Assembly: GCA_964416195.1 (NCBI GenBank) | Contig: CAYQDB010000005.1 | Coordinates: 105,582-169,581, forward strand | From: CAYQDB01 sp964416195 | GTDB lineage: Bacteria; Zixibacteria; MSB-5A5; GN15; FEB-12 | Length of the DNA: 64,000 nucleotides | Direction: 5' to 3' | Part shown: piece by piece, positions 45,097 to 54,672 of the stretch | Position numbering within the stretch: position 1 is the stretch's first letter | How the letters are laid out: each line of letters starts with the position of its first letter | The notes under the pieces: generated by a model | Database searches by the model: none | Told to the model about the DNA's origin: nothing | What the model saw: only the letters and a program-made list of their open reading frames with translations | Translations under genes and position numbers: made by a program

Positions 45097-46269
45097 ATGA
45101 AGCGTACTCGATATATCATTCTGGGAGCACTTGTCGTAGTGCTCTTGGGTATAAGCTTAGTTACCTACAAGGTATACAAAAGCCATTACAACATTTGGCT
45201 CGTCGACTACATGTTTCACAGTCCCGCTCGAACTGAAAGTGAGGGTGTGACCGACATCATTTTCTTTTGGACTGATCACTGGGAACCAGGCGGTAGTATA
45301 GAGATTGTCAACGCCTGGATGACCGGCTACCGGAAGCTGGCTGACAAGCATGTCGATTTCGACGGCAAGAAGCTTCAACACACCTGGTACTATCCCCTGG
45401 AGCAGTTCCGGGGTTACGAGGTGGACAGCATCGTGAAACTCTGTCGTGAGGGGTATGGCGATGTGGAGGTTCACTTGCACCATCATGGCGACAATTCACA
45501 ATCACTTCGGAAAAAATTCGCCGACGGACTGGATTCTCTTCAGGCACACGGCGCTCTGATCTCAGCCGATGGCAAAGACCACTGGTCTTTCGTTCACGGC
45601 AATTGGGCCCTGGACAACTCACGTCTCGAAAATGGTGTTGATTACTGTGGTGTCAATGATGAGATTTCAATCCTGTTGCAACTTGGCTGCTACAGCGATT
45701 GCACCTTTCCCTCTCTGGGACAGACAGCGCAACCTTCCATGGTCAACAAGATTTACTACTGTACGGATGATCCCGAAATGCCTAAATCATACGACAAGGG
45801 AGTTCAAAGCGCCGTCGGACTGAAAACCACATCCAATCAACTCATGCTGATGCCGGGGCCATTGGTAATCGACTGGTCTGACTGGCGTTTCATAACCCAC
45901 CCGACTATCGATGACGGCAATCTGTACTGGGAAATCCCTACCTCGCTGCACCGTTTCGAAACCTGGTTAAAGGCCAATATCCACGTTCAGGGAAAACCGA
46001 ACTGGATTTTCGTCAGGCCGTTCACACACGGTGCCTCGCTCAGTTGGGAGGGGGCTTATGACAACATCCTAGGGAGCAATATCGACAGGATGTTGACAGA
46101 AGTAGAAGCCAAGTACAACGATGGGAGAAAATACCGCCTGCATTACATGACGGCACGCGAAGCCTACAACGTGGTGAAAGCAGCCGAGAAGGAACTTGAT
46201 AGTAACCCCAATGAATATCGGGACTTTGTGCTCAAACCATATCTTTATGAGCAAGAGGCTCAGCACTAA
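45097..46269 (+). CDS. Membrane-anchored, polysaccharide deacetylase-like protein
   Basis: 390 aa. One N-terminal membrane segment (IILGALVVVLLGISLVTY), remainder outside. The sequence has features of the NodB/deacetylase barrel: TDIIFFWTDHWEPGG (Asp/His), VEVHLHHHGD with clustered His, FVHGNWALDNS and CYSDCTFPSLG. The usual NodB motif TFDDG is not present in standard form, so assignment is tentative. The position at the end of the locus, ten bases before the giant surface protein, supports a role in modifying or cutting the exported glycan. Confidence 0.5.
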   Translation: MKRTRYIILGALVVVLLGISLVTYKVYKSHYNIWLVDYMFHSPARTESEGVTDIIFFWTDHWEPGGSIEIVNAWMTGYRKLADKHVDFDGKKLQHTWYYPLEQFRGYEVDSIVKLCREGYGDVEVHLHHHGDNSQSLRKKFADGLDSLQAHGALISADGKDHWSFVHGNWALDNSRLENGVDYCGVNDEISILLQLGCYSDCTFPSLGQTAQPSMVNKIYYCTDDPEMPKSYDKGVQSAVGLKTTSNQLMLMPGPLVIDWSDWRFITHPTIDDGNLYWEIPTSLHRFETWLKANIHVQGKPNWIFVRPFTHGASLSWEGAYDNILGSNIDRMLTEVEAKYNDGRKYRLHYMTAREAYNVVKAAEKELDSNPNEYRDFVLKPYLYEQEAQH

Positions 46270-46278
46270 GGAGGGGAT

Positions 46279-49200
46279 ATGAATAGCTTCAAACGTACAC
46301 ACTGCTTGTCTCACAAGCAGGTAATCCAACTGGCAGCAATCATGATCCTGCTTGCAGGCACTGCCCACCCGGCAACAACCACCATATCATCATTTCCATA
46401 TACTGCCTCGCAAGTCGGCACCAACTACAGTGAGACCCTGCTGGTCGCGGGCACAAACCTACCGGCCAGCGGTTCTGCCTTGAACATTCAGGGGCACGAT
46501 ATAGTAGTGTACCTTATCAACGATACCATCACTTTTGGAACCGATGGCGGGAACAACCACTATGGAATACAGTTTGATTATTCATCACACCACATAAAGA
46601 TCATCGGCGGTACCATCTATCACGGTGGGGCGGGCGACGGCAATGTCTGTCTCCAGTTTGGAGGCACCAACGACGTATTGATAGAAGGGACGGACATGCG
46701 CATTGCGGGCAGCAATGGCCACTGCGTATACTCACCGTCTCTCGGAGAGCCGGGGAACTATAACATCGAGGCCTCCGGCGGGAATTACCACAGTGATGTC
46801 ACCGGCTACACCAACAGGTGCAACTATGACGGTTCAGCTCTGTGGTTTGGTACCACATACAGCGGTTACGGTAACTACCACTACAAAATCCACGGGATAA
46901 ATCTAGTGACAGGCCCCTCACAGGGACTGATTGTCTCCGGCCGCTCCGGAGGTAATGATGCTCTGGTCTTTGTCTATGCCTGTACCCTGCAATCCGACGC
47001 CAGGAACGACTTTTACACATCGGGAAACAATACTTGCCTATCCGCAGCCAACCCCTACCAGATTTGCGCCAGCCATATTGCCGGTGGAAGTGAGATACAT
47101 GATAACGTGATTACCAGCGGCACCAACTACGGCGGGTCACGAGGGATAATTCTGGAGATGTGTAACGGCACGCCGGATAACTACGTTGAAGTGTACAACA
47201 ACCATGTGGATGTCCACGAGGGGGTCAATCTCGAAGAGTCGCGCGGTCTGGTTCAGGTACTGCGGATGCGGTTTGGAAACAAGTATGTTCATGTCCACAA
47301 CAACACCCTTATCGGAACCGGCAGCACGACTCACGGCTCAAGTTATGGCGGAGAGGTTGCTGTTTTCAGGCTGACCGCTACTGACGAGGAAGGCCATGAG
47401 CCAGACCACGGGATTATCATCGAGAGAAACATGTTCAGGGCGGTGGCGCTCAGTTCAGATGTCGATGCCTGGGCGGGAGTTTTCGAAAGTTTCCCGAACA
47501 TAGGCAACATTTATCGGTACAACCGATTTGAAAGTCCGGGTGAGATCATTTGCTTCGGTGAAATGAATCACGGAGCGGACGGCATAATGCTCTTTGCCGA
47601 CACTTTTGTGCAGCTTTCCCCAAGTTACGATCCTAAAACCGTTGTGGTCGGCTGGCAAAATTTCTTCAGCGCCAGCGATGATACCCTCCGCGACTGTGTT
47701 TATCTCAGCGGTGCCTCGGAAGAAGGTATCGTCTTTGGTGCCTCCGGCTCCGATTACCGTCTGGAAAGGACACTGTCGCTACAAGTAATGGGAAATAACA
47801 GTCTTCCGGTTCGGCAAGCGGTCGTCACTGTCGTTAATAATTATGGCCACACGGTGTTGAGCGGAACGACCAACAGTAATGGGATCGTAACCGGCGCCGT
47901 AACCTACCACTGGGAGCAAAATACCGGGTCCGACTCCACCGACTACAATGACTTTACAGTGAAGGCCAAGAAGGAAAGCGACAGCACAGTATTATCATTC
48001 GCGGTCACTGCTAACTCCACCTCTCCTGCCCTTACCCTCACAAACACCCCCGGTGAGGAACCTGATATTGATGCTACTCCCCCCGCAACGATTGGGAACT
48101 TAAACGCCATTCCCGGCACCAATCATGGAGCAATCGACCTTTCGTGGACCGCACCCGGCGATGATGGTTACACCGGTACCGCCAACCACTACGTCATTAA
48201 GTACTCAACCAATCCTATCACCGGGTCGAACTGGTCGGCGGCTATGGCTGTCTCCGACCCACCCTTACCGTCAGCCGCAGGTACCACTGAAAGCTTTACC
48301 ATTGAGGACCTGAGCGAAGGGTATACTTACTATGTTGCTATCGAGACATACGATGAGGAAAACAATGTTTCCAATCTCTCCAACGTGCCCCAAGCCTACG
48401 CCGCAGGCATCGTGGTTCCGACACCCGCAGGAACGGCTATCGATTCGATGAACGGCTCGGTGACCCTGACTTGCGACCAGGTTGCATCCTATTACACCCT
48501 ATCCTATCAGTTTGCTCTAGATTCGATAGTTACATTTCCCAATCCACGCTTCAAAACAGGATCAACATCCGGCTCAATAGCGTGGACAACATTCGACCAG
48601 CTTGTCGGCGGCGTAAACTACCACTGGCGCTGCCGCGCTGTTGCCAGTGACCTGAGCGATTCCAGCGACTGGTCGTCTGTCCAAACATTCAGCCTCATTC
48701 ATAACAATCCCCCTGGCCTGCCGGGGCACGCCTCACCTTCCAATGGGGATAGCACTACGGCCGATCCGATTGTCCTGGTTATCGACAACGCCTTCGATGC
48801 CGACGGTGATCAATTGTCATACGACTTTTGGATCAGCGTTGATTCCCTCTTTGCCACAGCACTCGACTCGGTAATAAATGTCACTGAGGGACTAAGTCAG
48901 ACAAGCGTTACTTTTACCGGCTTCACCTCGCAAAACGGTGCAAAATACTGGTGGCGGTGCCGGGCAAAGGATGGCGCAGCCTTCAGTGACAAGACAACGC
49001 CCACCTGGTTTATCTGGGTCGACTTATCTGCCGGAGATGAGTGCCAGACTCCGCCCTCAAAACCGACTCTCGTTTCCCCGGACGACAGCTCTGCCGCCGG
49101 GACAGACAAACCGACTCTCTGCGTCACCAACTCGGACCCCGCTCCGGGATGCACAGAGCCGCAAATATATACATTCGAGATTTATTCCGACTCCAATCTC

Positions 49201-50889
49201 GCCACTCTGGCCACACAACCAAGTGCCGTTAACGAAGGTGAGAACATAACGTGTTATTCCCTGCTGACGCCGCTACTGACAGGACGATACTACTGGTGGC
49301 GAGCTCGAAGCAGCAACGGCACAAGCTACTCCGAGTGGGCCGGGTCATACAGCTTCAATACCCCCAACACCCTGCCGAGCGCTCCTGTTCCGGTTTCCCC
49401 GGGTGATGGCGATACTGTGACCACCCTGACGCCGACACTGACCGTTAACTCAGCAACCGATCCAGACGGGACTCCTCTGACCTACTTCTTTGAGGTGTCT
49501 ATGTCTCCCGATTTTTCAGCGCTTACGTCAAGCGGCGAGGTTATCGGTGAGAGTGATCAGATAAGCTGGGTGGTCCAGAATGTCCTCGGCAAAAGCATGC
49601 TCTATTACTGGAGAGCTCGTGCCTTCGACGGCATCGGATACTCAGATTACGGCCCCAGCCTCAGCTTTGTCGTTCACAATGACAGCAATACACCGCCCAC
49701 AGCGCCGAACGTGCAGAGCCCGGCCGACGAATCCACGGTTGATACTCTCCTTCCGACATTGGTGGTTATCAACGGTTCTGATGAGGACGATGATCCGCTC
49801 ACCTATGAGTTCGAGCTGTACAGCGATGCTGACACCCTGCTGGCTTCAGTTGCCAACATTGCTGAAGGACCAGTATTCACATCCTGGACAGTACCACTCA
49901 CGCTTGCGGACAGCGCTACCTATCGCTGGCGTGCTCGCTGTTTTGACAGCGTAGATTTCTCTTCGTGGACGCCGCTTACCGAGTTTACCGTCCTGCTCTT
50001 CCACGAAACGAATGCCCCACCTTCACAGCCTCTTCACGTTTCACCAGCCAACGGAGATACAGTCATGGTCACACCGATCGTCCTGCTGATTGAAAACTCC
50101 CTCGATCCGGAGGGCGACTCGGTCCTCTATGACTTCTGGATATACGATGATTCCACACTCAACCAAATTATAGAGACCAGATTCAATGTTATCGAGACAC
50201 CGGGGCTGACAGCCGCCGCATTTAGCTTTGAGCCTGCCAATGGTCACAAATACTGGTGGTGCGTTCGTGCCAAGGATAGCCACAACATAACCGATCCAAC
50301 AGAACCAACCTGGTTCATTTATGCCCACGTACCAACCGGGGATGACGATTACACGGCGACTCCAACCGGGCCGGAAAATGGCGTCGTGGTGCTCACCGAC
50401 CGACCGATCCTGTCAACCGCCAATATCGCCGCCCCCGGCCATAACTACTATTTCTTCGAGGTCGCCTTAGAATCAGGCTTTTTCAGCCCCGTTGCTTCCT
50501 CCCCTCCAGTCCCTGAAGGAGAAACTGGACAAACAACCTGGCGGGTAACGCAGGAGCTCCAGTCCGGTCAGATTTACTACTGGCGGGTACGAGCCAATGA
50601 CTATGCCTATTCCGCCGTAGTAAGCTTCACTGTCGATTTCCGGATATATGCCTCTCCCAACCCGGTACGCTTCAGGCAGGGAGAACATGTGACCTTCCAC
50701 CTCCCGGACGACGCTGTTGATCTGCTCATTCAGACGGTATCCGGTGAGACCGTATTGCTGGAGCATGGAGTCTCCGGCGACTGGGCATGGTACGGCGCTA
50801 ATGCCTCAGGACAGAACGTGGCCACGGGAATCTATCTCTGGTACGTCCCCGGAACCGGCTCCAGAGGCAAGATACTGGTCAAACCTTAG
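46279..50889 (+). CDS. Giant secreted protein: beta-helix, FN3-like repeats, FlgD/T9SS-like end
   Basis: 1536 aa. Signal peptide ending near HPATT. Residues about 40-500 read as a right-handed parallel beta-helix (HIKIIGGTIYHGGAGDGN, VEVYNNHVDVHEG). A carbohydrate-binding or Ig-like module follows (about 505-590), then a typical FN3 domain (about 605-710, DLSWTAPGDDG). Then come seven tandem repeats marked by W-R-x-R or a close variant near residues 780, 890, 1003, 1108, 1215, 1324 and 1432, spaced about 108 residues. The last 80 residues (YASPNPVRFRQGEHVTFHLP, ATGIYLWYVPG) resemble FlgD/T9SS sorting domains. Possibly a polysaccharide lyase or adhesin for the adjacent glycan; no catalytic residues assigned. 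Confidence 0.75.
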   Translation: MNSFKRTHCLSHKQVIQLAAIMILLAGTAHPATTTISSFPYTASQVGTNYSETLLVAGTNLPASGSALNIQGHDIVVYLINDTITFGTDGGNNHYGIQFDYSSHHIKIIGGTIYHGGAGDGNVCLQFGGTNDVLIEGTDMRIAGSNGHCVYSPSLGEPGNYNIEASGGNYHSDVTGYTNRCNYDGSALWFGTTYSGYGNYHYKIHGINLVTGPSQGLIVSGRSGGNDALVFVYACTLQSDARNDFYTSGNNTCLSAANPYQICASHIAGGSEIHDNVITSGTNYGGSRGIILEMCNGTPDNYVEVYNNHVDVHEGVNLEESRGLVQVLRMRFGNKYVHVHNNTLIGTGSTTHGSSYGGEVAVFRLTATDEEGHEPDHGIIIERNMFRAVALSSDVDAWAGVFESFPNIGNIYRYNRFESPGEIICFGEMNHGADGIMLFADTFVQLSPSYDPKTVVVGWQNFFSASDDTLRDCVYLSGASEEGIVFGASGSDYRLERTLSLQVMGNNSLPVRQAVVTVVNNYGHTVLSGTTNSNGIVTGAVTYHWEQNTGSDSTDYNDFTVKAKKESDSTVLSFAVTANSTSPALTLTNTPGEEPDIDATPPATIGNLNAIPGTNHGAIDLSWTAPGDDGYTGTANHYVIKYSTNPITGSNWSAAMAVSDPPLPSAAGTTESFTIEDLSEGYTYYVAIETYDEENNVSNLSNVPQAYAAGIVVPTPAGTAIDSMNGSVTLTCDQVASYYTLSYQFALDSIVTFPNPRFKTGSTSGSIAWTTFDQLVGGVNYHWRCRAVASDLSDSSDWSSVQTFSLIHNNPPGLPGHASPSNGDSTTADPIVLVIDNAFDADGDQLSYDFWISVDSLFATALDSVINVTEGLSQTSVTFTGFTSQNGAKYWWRCRAKDGAAFSDKTTPTWFIWVDLSAGDECQTPPSKPTLVSPDDSSAAGTDKPTLCVTNSDPAPGCTEPQIYTFEIYSDSNLATLATQPSAVNEGENITCYSLLTPLLTGRYYWWRARSSNGTSYSEWAGSYSFNTPNTLPSAPVPVSPGDGDTVTTLTPTLTVNSATDPDGTPLTYFFEVSMSPDFSALTSSGEVIGESDQISWVVQNVLGKSMLYYWRARAFDGIGYSDYGPSLSFVVHNDSNTPPTAPNVQSPADESTVDTLLPTLVVINGSDEDDDPLTYEFELYSDADTLLASVANIAEGPVFTSWTVPLTLADSATYRWRARCFDSVDFSSWTPLTEFTVLLFHETNAPPSQPLHVSPANGDTVMVTPIVLLIENSLDPEGDSVLYDFWIYDDSTLNQIIETRFNVIETPGLTAAAFSFEPANGHKYWWCVRAKDSHNITDPTEPTWFIYAHVPTGDDDYTATPTGPENGVVVLTDRPILSTANIAAPGHNYYFFEVALESGFFSPVASSPPVPEGETGQTTWRVTQELQSGQIYYWRVRANDYAYSAVVSFTVDFRIYASPNPVRFRQGEHVTFHLPDDAVDLLIQTVSGETVLLEHGVSGDWAWYGANASGQNVATGIYLWYVPGTGSRGKILVKP

Positions 50890-50898
50890 GCTCGACTC

Positions 50899-50967
50899 GT
50901 AGGGCAGTCCGCCTTTGGCGGATGACTCCTGCCTATTTTCGGCAGGTCTCGAAGAGACCTACCCTAC
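50899..50967. repeat. Multi-hairpin REP-like element
   Basis: Ends GTAGGGCAG and CTACCCTAC pair at 8 of 9 positions. Inside are TCCGCC-TTT-GGCGGA (50908-50922), CCTGCC...GGCAGG (50928-50946) and AGGTCTC-GAA-GAGACCT (50944-50960). The last two overlap, so alternative folds are possible. It lies between convergent genes; otherwise 50890-51056 is empty. Confidence 0.7.
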
Positions 50968-51056
50968 TACTGTGTGAAGTTTTGATACAGGAGACAGACT
51001 AACTGGAATATCATCTGTTGGTTCAGGCTTCCCACAGCAGAGCTATCGGCCACTCG

Positions 51057-51905
51057 TTACTGCACCGACATTCCAACCCTGTCGAAATGGGGACTCCAGT
51101 GGATTCTAACCGGCTTACCGAGTATCAGCTCCACTGGCACGGGCCCAAAGTAGCGGGAGTCAAATGAGTTGTCACGGTTGTCTCCGAGCATGAAGTAACT
51201 GTTGGTAGGAACGACATACGGTCCAAAGTTGTCCCGACTATCCCTACCATCCGGTCTACGAGGCTGGATTATCTGCCGCCCATCAGGCGTCCTGTCAATA
51301 TACTTGACACCATCCGGTTCAATGACTTCCACGCTGTTGATAAAAAGCATCTTATCACGAATCTCGACTGTGTCACCTGGCCCTGCCACGCAGCGCTTAA
51401 TGTACTTCGTCCTGTTGTCACCAGGGTAGATGAAGACAACGAGATCAGCGGGTTGAGGCTCTGCTGATTGAAAAGCACTCTTGTCGGCGAGGAGGTAATC
51501 GCCGACATGAATTGTGTTTCCCATGCTTTGGGAAGGCTGCCTGAATGCCTCGTACTTGCCAAAGATCGGTGACAATTCACTACTCGCGAATGCCCAGGCA
51601 ATAATCAGGAGAACGTAGAAGTACCATTTGTTGTAGGTGCGAAGGCTGTAGTTCATGCCGATATGCCGTGCCGTAAGAATCCCATTAATCAAAAGAAACA
51701 ACCACGTAGCCAGTACGAGTATTATCGGAAGTATCACGTTGAAAGGTTTTCCTTCGACAAAGATGATAATAGCAATTGAGACGTTTAATACAAGGACTGT
51801 CGTCATCAGCAAGGCCAACCCCCGTAGCGGCCTGCCACAATATAGCTGCCCAAGACCGGGCAAAATGATGTTAAGGATGCCAGCTAACCAAGGTTTTCGT
51901 TTCAT
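51057..51905 (-). CDS. lepB: Signal peptidase I with N-terminal membrane extension
   Basis: 282 aa from ATG 51905 (GTG 51908 is possible); GGAGGGG inside the gyrA end serves as ribosome site. Residues about 1-95 form three or four membrane segments with PGLGQLYCGRPLRG, reminiscent of TM2/DUF5683-like domains. The S26 domain follows: Ser in QPSQSMGNTIHVGDYLL, Lys in TKYIKRCVAGPGDTVEI, and FMLGDNRDNSFDSRYFGPV. It removes signal peptides of exported proteins on the outer face of the inner membrane. Read together with gyrA, whose stop is three bases upstream. Confidence 0.9.
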   Translation of the reverse strand: MKRKPWLAGILNIILPGLGQLYCGRPLRGLALLMTTVLVLNVSIAIIIFVEGKPFNVILPIILVLATWLFLLINGILTARHIGMNYSLRTYNKWYFYVLLIIAWAFASSELSPIFGKYEAFRQPSQSMGNTIHVGDYLLADKSAFQSAEPQPADLVVFIYPGDNRTKYIKRCVAGPGDTVEIRDKMLFINSVEVIEPDGVKYIDRTPDGRQIIQPRRPDGRDSRDNFGPYVVPTNSYFMLGDNRDNSFDSRYFGPVPVELILGKPVRIHWSPHFDRVGMSVQ

Positions 51906-51910
51906 CACTC

Positions 51911-54337
51911 TTACCCCTCCTTCACCACCCTTGCTACATCAATAACCACGTCATCGCCCTTAAGTGTGATCAGGCGGACGCCCTGGGTGTTGCGGCCGAT
52001 GACCTTGATGTCCCTGACCGACTGGCGGTTGGCTATGCCCTTCTTGGTGATCAGAATCAATTCATCGTCGTCAAGCGCTTCTTTGATAGTTACCACCTCG
52101 CCGTTGCGCTCAGAGGTTTTGATGTTTATTACCCCCTTGCCGCCACGATTGGTGACACGGTAGTCGTCAATCGAGGTGCGCTTGCCATAGCCGTTTTCGG
52201 TGACCACCAGCAGTGAGGCGTCGCGCTTGACCACAACCATGCCGATGACATAATCTCCCCTGGCGAGATTAATCCCCTTCACGCCGTACGCCGTGCGACC
52301 CATAGAACGCACCTTTTCCTCCGGGAACCGAATCGCCATCCCCTTGCGGGTGGCCAGGACAATCTCATAGGAGCCGTCGGTCAGGGACGCCTCGATAAGT
52401 TCATCATCCTTGGGGATATTCATAGCATTGACGCCGATCACCCGTGGGTGCGAGAAGACATCAAGCGGGACCTTTTTGATCATACCCTTACGGGTAGCCA
52501 TAACAATGTACATATCCGGCGAGAAACTGCGCACTTTGCAGAATGCTGTGACTTGCTCATCCCTCTCCATTTTGCACATGTTCACGATCGGCTTCCCTTT
52601 GGCCAGCCGCCCGCCGGTGGGAATTCCATGCACCTTAACCCAGTAGCAACGCCCCTTGCTGGAGAAAAACAGTATATAGTCATGGGTAGAAGCAATAAAG
52701 AGATGTTCGGCGAAATCGTCTTCCTTTGTTTCGATGCCAATTACCCCCTTGCCGCCGCGCTGCTGACGCCGGTAGGCCGAGACCGAAAGGCGCTTGACAT
52801 ATCCCAGGTGTGAAATGGTGATAACAACCTCTTCTTCGGCAATGAGGTCCTCAACAGTAAGTTCTTCGGCTGCCTCTTGAATCTCGGTGCGCCGCTCGTC
52901 ACCATACTTCTTTTCAAGCTCCAGCGTTTCATCTTTGATGATTTGCATCCGCAACGGCTTGGAATCGAGGATCGCTTTCAGCTCGCTGATCTTTTTGATA
53001 AGCTCGCGATATTCCTCCTGAATCTTTTTCCGCTCCAGGCCAGTGAGGCGCTGCAGGCGCATCTCAAGGATGGCGGTAGCTTGTTTTTCCGAGAGCTTGA
53101 ACTTCTTCATCAGCCCGGCGTGTGCTGTGGGAGTGTCCTTGGACTTTTTGATCAGCGCAATAACTTCATCGATATGGTCCAGTGCGATGCGGTAGCCCTC
53201 GAGAATATGCGCCCGTTCTTCGGCCTTGCGGAGGTCATAGCTTGTCCGGCGCACTACCACTTCGTGCCGGTGGTCAATAAAAGCGTCAATGAGCTGTTTC
53301 AGTGTTATCAGCTTGGGCGCACCATGGTCGAGACCGAGCAGAATAACCGAGAAGGTAGTCTGCATGGTAGTATGCTTGTAAAGCTGGTTCAGGATGATGT
53401 CGGCCTGCTGGTCGCGCTTGAGTTCAATCACAATGCGCATGCCGTCTCGGTCGGACTCGTCACGCAGATCAGAGATCCCCTCGATCTGTTTGTCTCGCAC
53501 TAAGTCGGCTATTTTCTCCAACAGGTTGGATTTGTTGACTTGATAGGGGATTTCGGTTATGACAATTGCTTCTTTGCCGTTCTTGGTATGCTCGATTACA
53601 GCTTTGGCGCGGACGGGGATATGCCCCCGTCCTGTCGTATAAGCTTTGTGGATTCCGGCGCGGCCGTTGATTATGCCACCGGTTGGGAAATCAGGACCTG
53701 GGACAAGCTCGATCAAATCCTCGTTGGTGCACTCCGGGTCATCAATCACACGCAGAATTGCCTGTGAGATCTCTCCGAGATTATGTGGCGGGATATTGGT
53801 CGCCATGCCCACAGCAATACCAGAGGTGCCATTGCACAGGAGGTTGGGAAACTTGCCGGGAAGTAGCTTCGGTTCCTGCCGGGTAGCGTCATAGTTTGGC
53901 ATGAAGTCGACAGTTTCCTTGTCAAGGTCGGCCAGTATCTCAACGGCAATGTTTGTCAATCGCGCCTCGGTGTACCGCATCGCCGCCGCGCCATCGCCGT
54001 CGACAGAACCAAAATTACCCTGTCCATCCACCAGCGGGTAGCGCATATTGAAATCCTGGGCCATGCGCACCAGCGTCGGGTAGACCACCTGCTCGCCGTG
54101 CGGATGGTAGTTACCGGAAGTATCACCGGCAATCTTGGCACACTTGCGGTGAGGTTTTCCGGGAGCAAGATGCAGGTCATTCATCGCCACTAGAATGCGC
54201 CGATTGGAAGGTTTGAGGCCGTCACGGATATCGGGCAGCGCACGGTTTGTGATGACCGACATAGAGTAATCGAGGTAGGAGGATTTCATCTCCTCCTCGA
54301 GGAAGATGGTTTCGATTTTCTGTCTTTCAAGTGCCAT
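51911..54337 (-). CDS. gyrA: DNA gyrase subunit A
   Basis: 808 aa. Breaks and rejoins DNA via the Tyr in AAMRYTEARL. N-terminal SSYLDYSMSVITNRALPDIRDGLKP, then the quinolone-determining loop HPHGEQVVYPTLVRMAQDF, in which positions equal to E. coli Ser83 and Asp87 are Gln and Pro. The C-terminal pinwheel carries a GyrA box (QQRGGKG), which favours gyrase over topoisomerase IV. ATG 54337 gives MALERQKIETIF; a TTG at 54349 is possible but poorly placed. gyrB is not in the window. lepB follows directly. Confidence 0.95.
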   Translation of the reverse strand: MALERQKIETIFLEEEMKSSYLDYSMSVITNRALPDIRDGLKPSNRRILVAMNDLHLAPGKPHRKCAKIAGDTSGNYHPHGEQVVYPTLVRMAQDFNMRYPLVDGQGNFGSVDGDGAAAMRYTEARLTNIAVEILADLDKETVDFMPNYDATRQEPKLLPGKFPNLLCNGTSGIAVGMATNIPPHNLGEISQAILRVIDDPECTNEDLIELVPGPDFPTGGIINGRAGIHKAYTTGRGHIPVRAKAVIEHTKNGKEAIVITEIPYQVNKSNLLEKIADLVRDKQIEGISDLRDESDRDGMRIVIELKRDQQADIILNQLYKHTTMQTTFSVILLGLDHGAPKLITLKQLIDAFIDHRHEVVVRRTSYDLRKAEERAHILEGYRIALDHIDEVIALIKKSKDTPTAHAGLMKKFKLSEKQATAILEMRLQRLTGLERKKIQEEYRELIKKISELKAILDSKPLRMQIIKDETLELEKKYGDERRTEIQEAAEELTVEDLIAEEEVVITISHLGYVKRLSVSAYRRQQRGGKGVIGIETKEDDFAEHLFIASTHDYILFFSSKGRCYWVKVHGIPTGGRLAKGKPIVNMCKMERDEQVTAFCKVRSFSPDMYIVMATRKGMIKKVPLDVFSHPRVIGVNAMNIPKDDELIEASLTDGSYEIVLATRKGMAIRFPEEKVRSMGRTAYGVKGINLARGDYVIGMVVVKRDASLLVVTENGYGKRTSIDDYRVTNRGGKGVINIKTSERNGEVVTIKEALDDDELILITKKGIANRQSVRDIKVIGRNTQGVRLITLKGDDVVIDVARVVKEG

Positions 54338-54423
54338 AGGGGGGACCAATCCCTTCTGTATCCTAAGCTGTGATGTCCATTTACAACAACTTAAAGGTAC
54401 CTTTTTTATAACTCCAAGGCAAC

Positions 54424-54448
54424 AAAAAAGCCGATGGCGATGGCTTTT
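54424..54448 (-). terminator. Rho-independent terminator upstream of gyrA
   Basis: Read on the minus strand: AAAAGCC (54448-54442), a 9-base loop, GGCTTTT (54432-54426) and two more Ts. It ends the operon of the 54673-55587 gene before gyrA. No gene is seen elsewhere in 54338-54672. Confidence 0.75.
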
Positions 54449-54672
54449 ATTGCGTTGCGTTACAAGGTGTTACCTGGCGGTGCCCGATGATTGGTGTGAT
54501 TCATGGTATGCCGGGATATGTTTGCAGTACGAAAGATCCGGAGTCTCTATTTTTGACCTCTAGCCCCAGCCGGATCATGCCCTCCGGGTTGAGCAGAGTC
54601 CACTATTACAGAATCGAAAAAAATAGGCAAGAGAATTATGGGTTGGCAATGTGCCCATTCTCCACTTGTTCC

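Noticed and set aside
44904..45236. 110-codon frame overlapping the start of the deacetylase-like gene
   Set aside because: Out of frame with a supported gene and lacking any motif.
52877..53503. 208-codon frame antisense to gyrA
   Set aside because: Opposes conserved GyrA sequence; no independent support.
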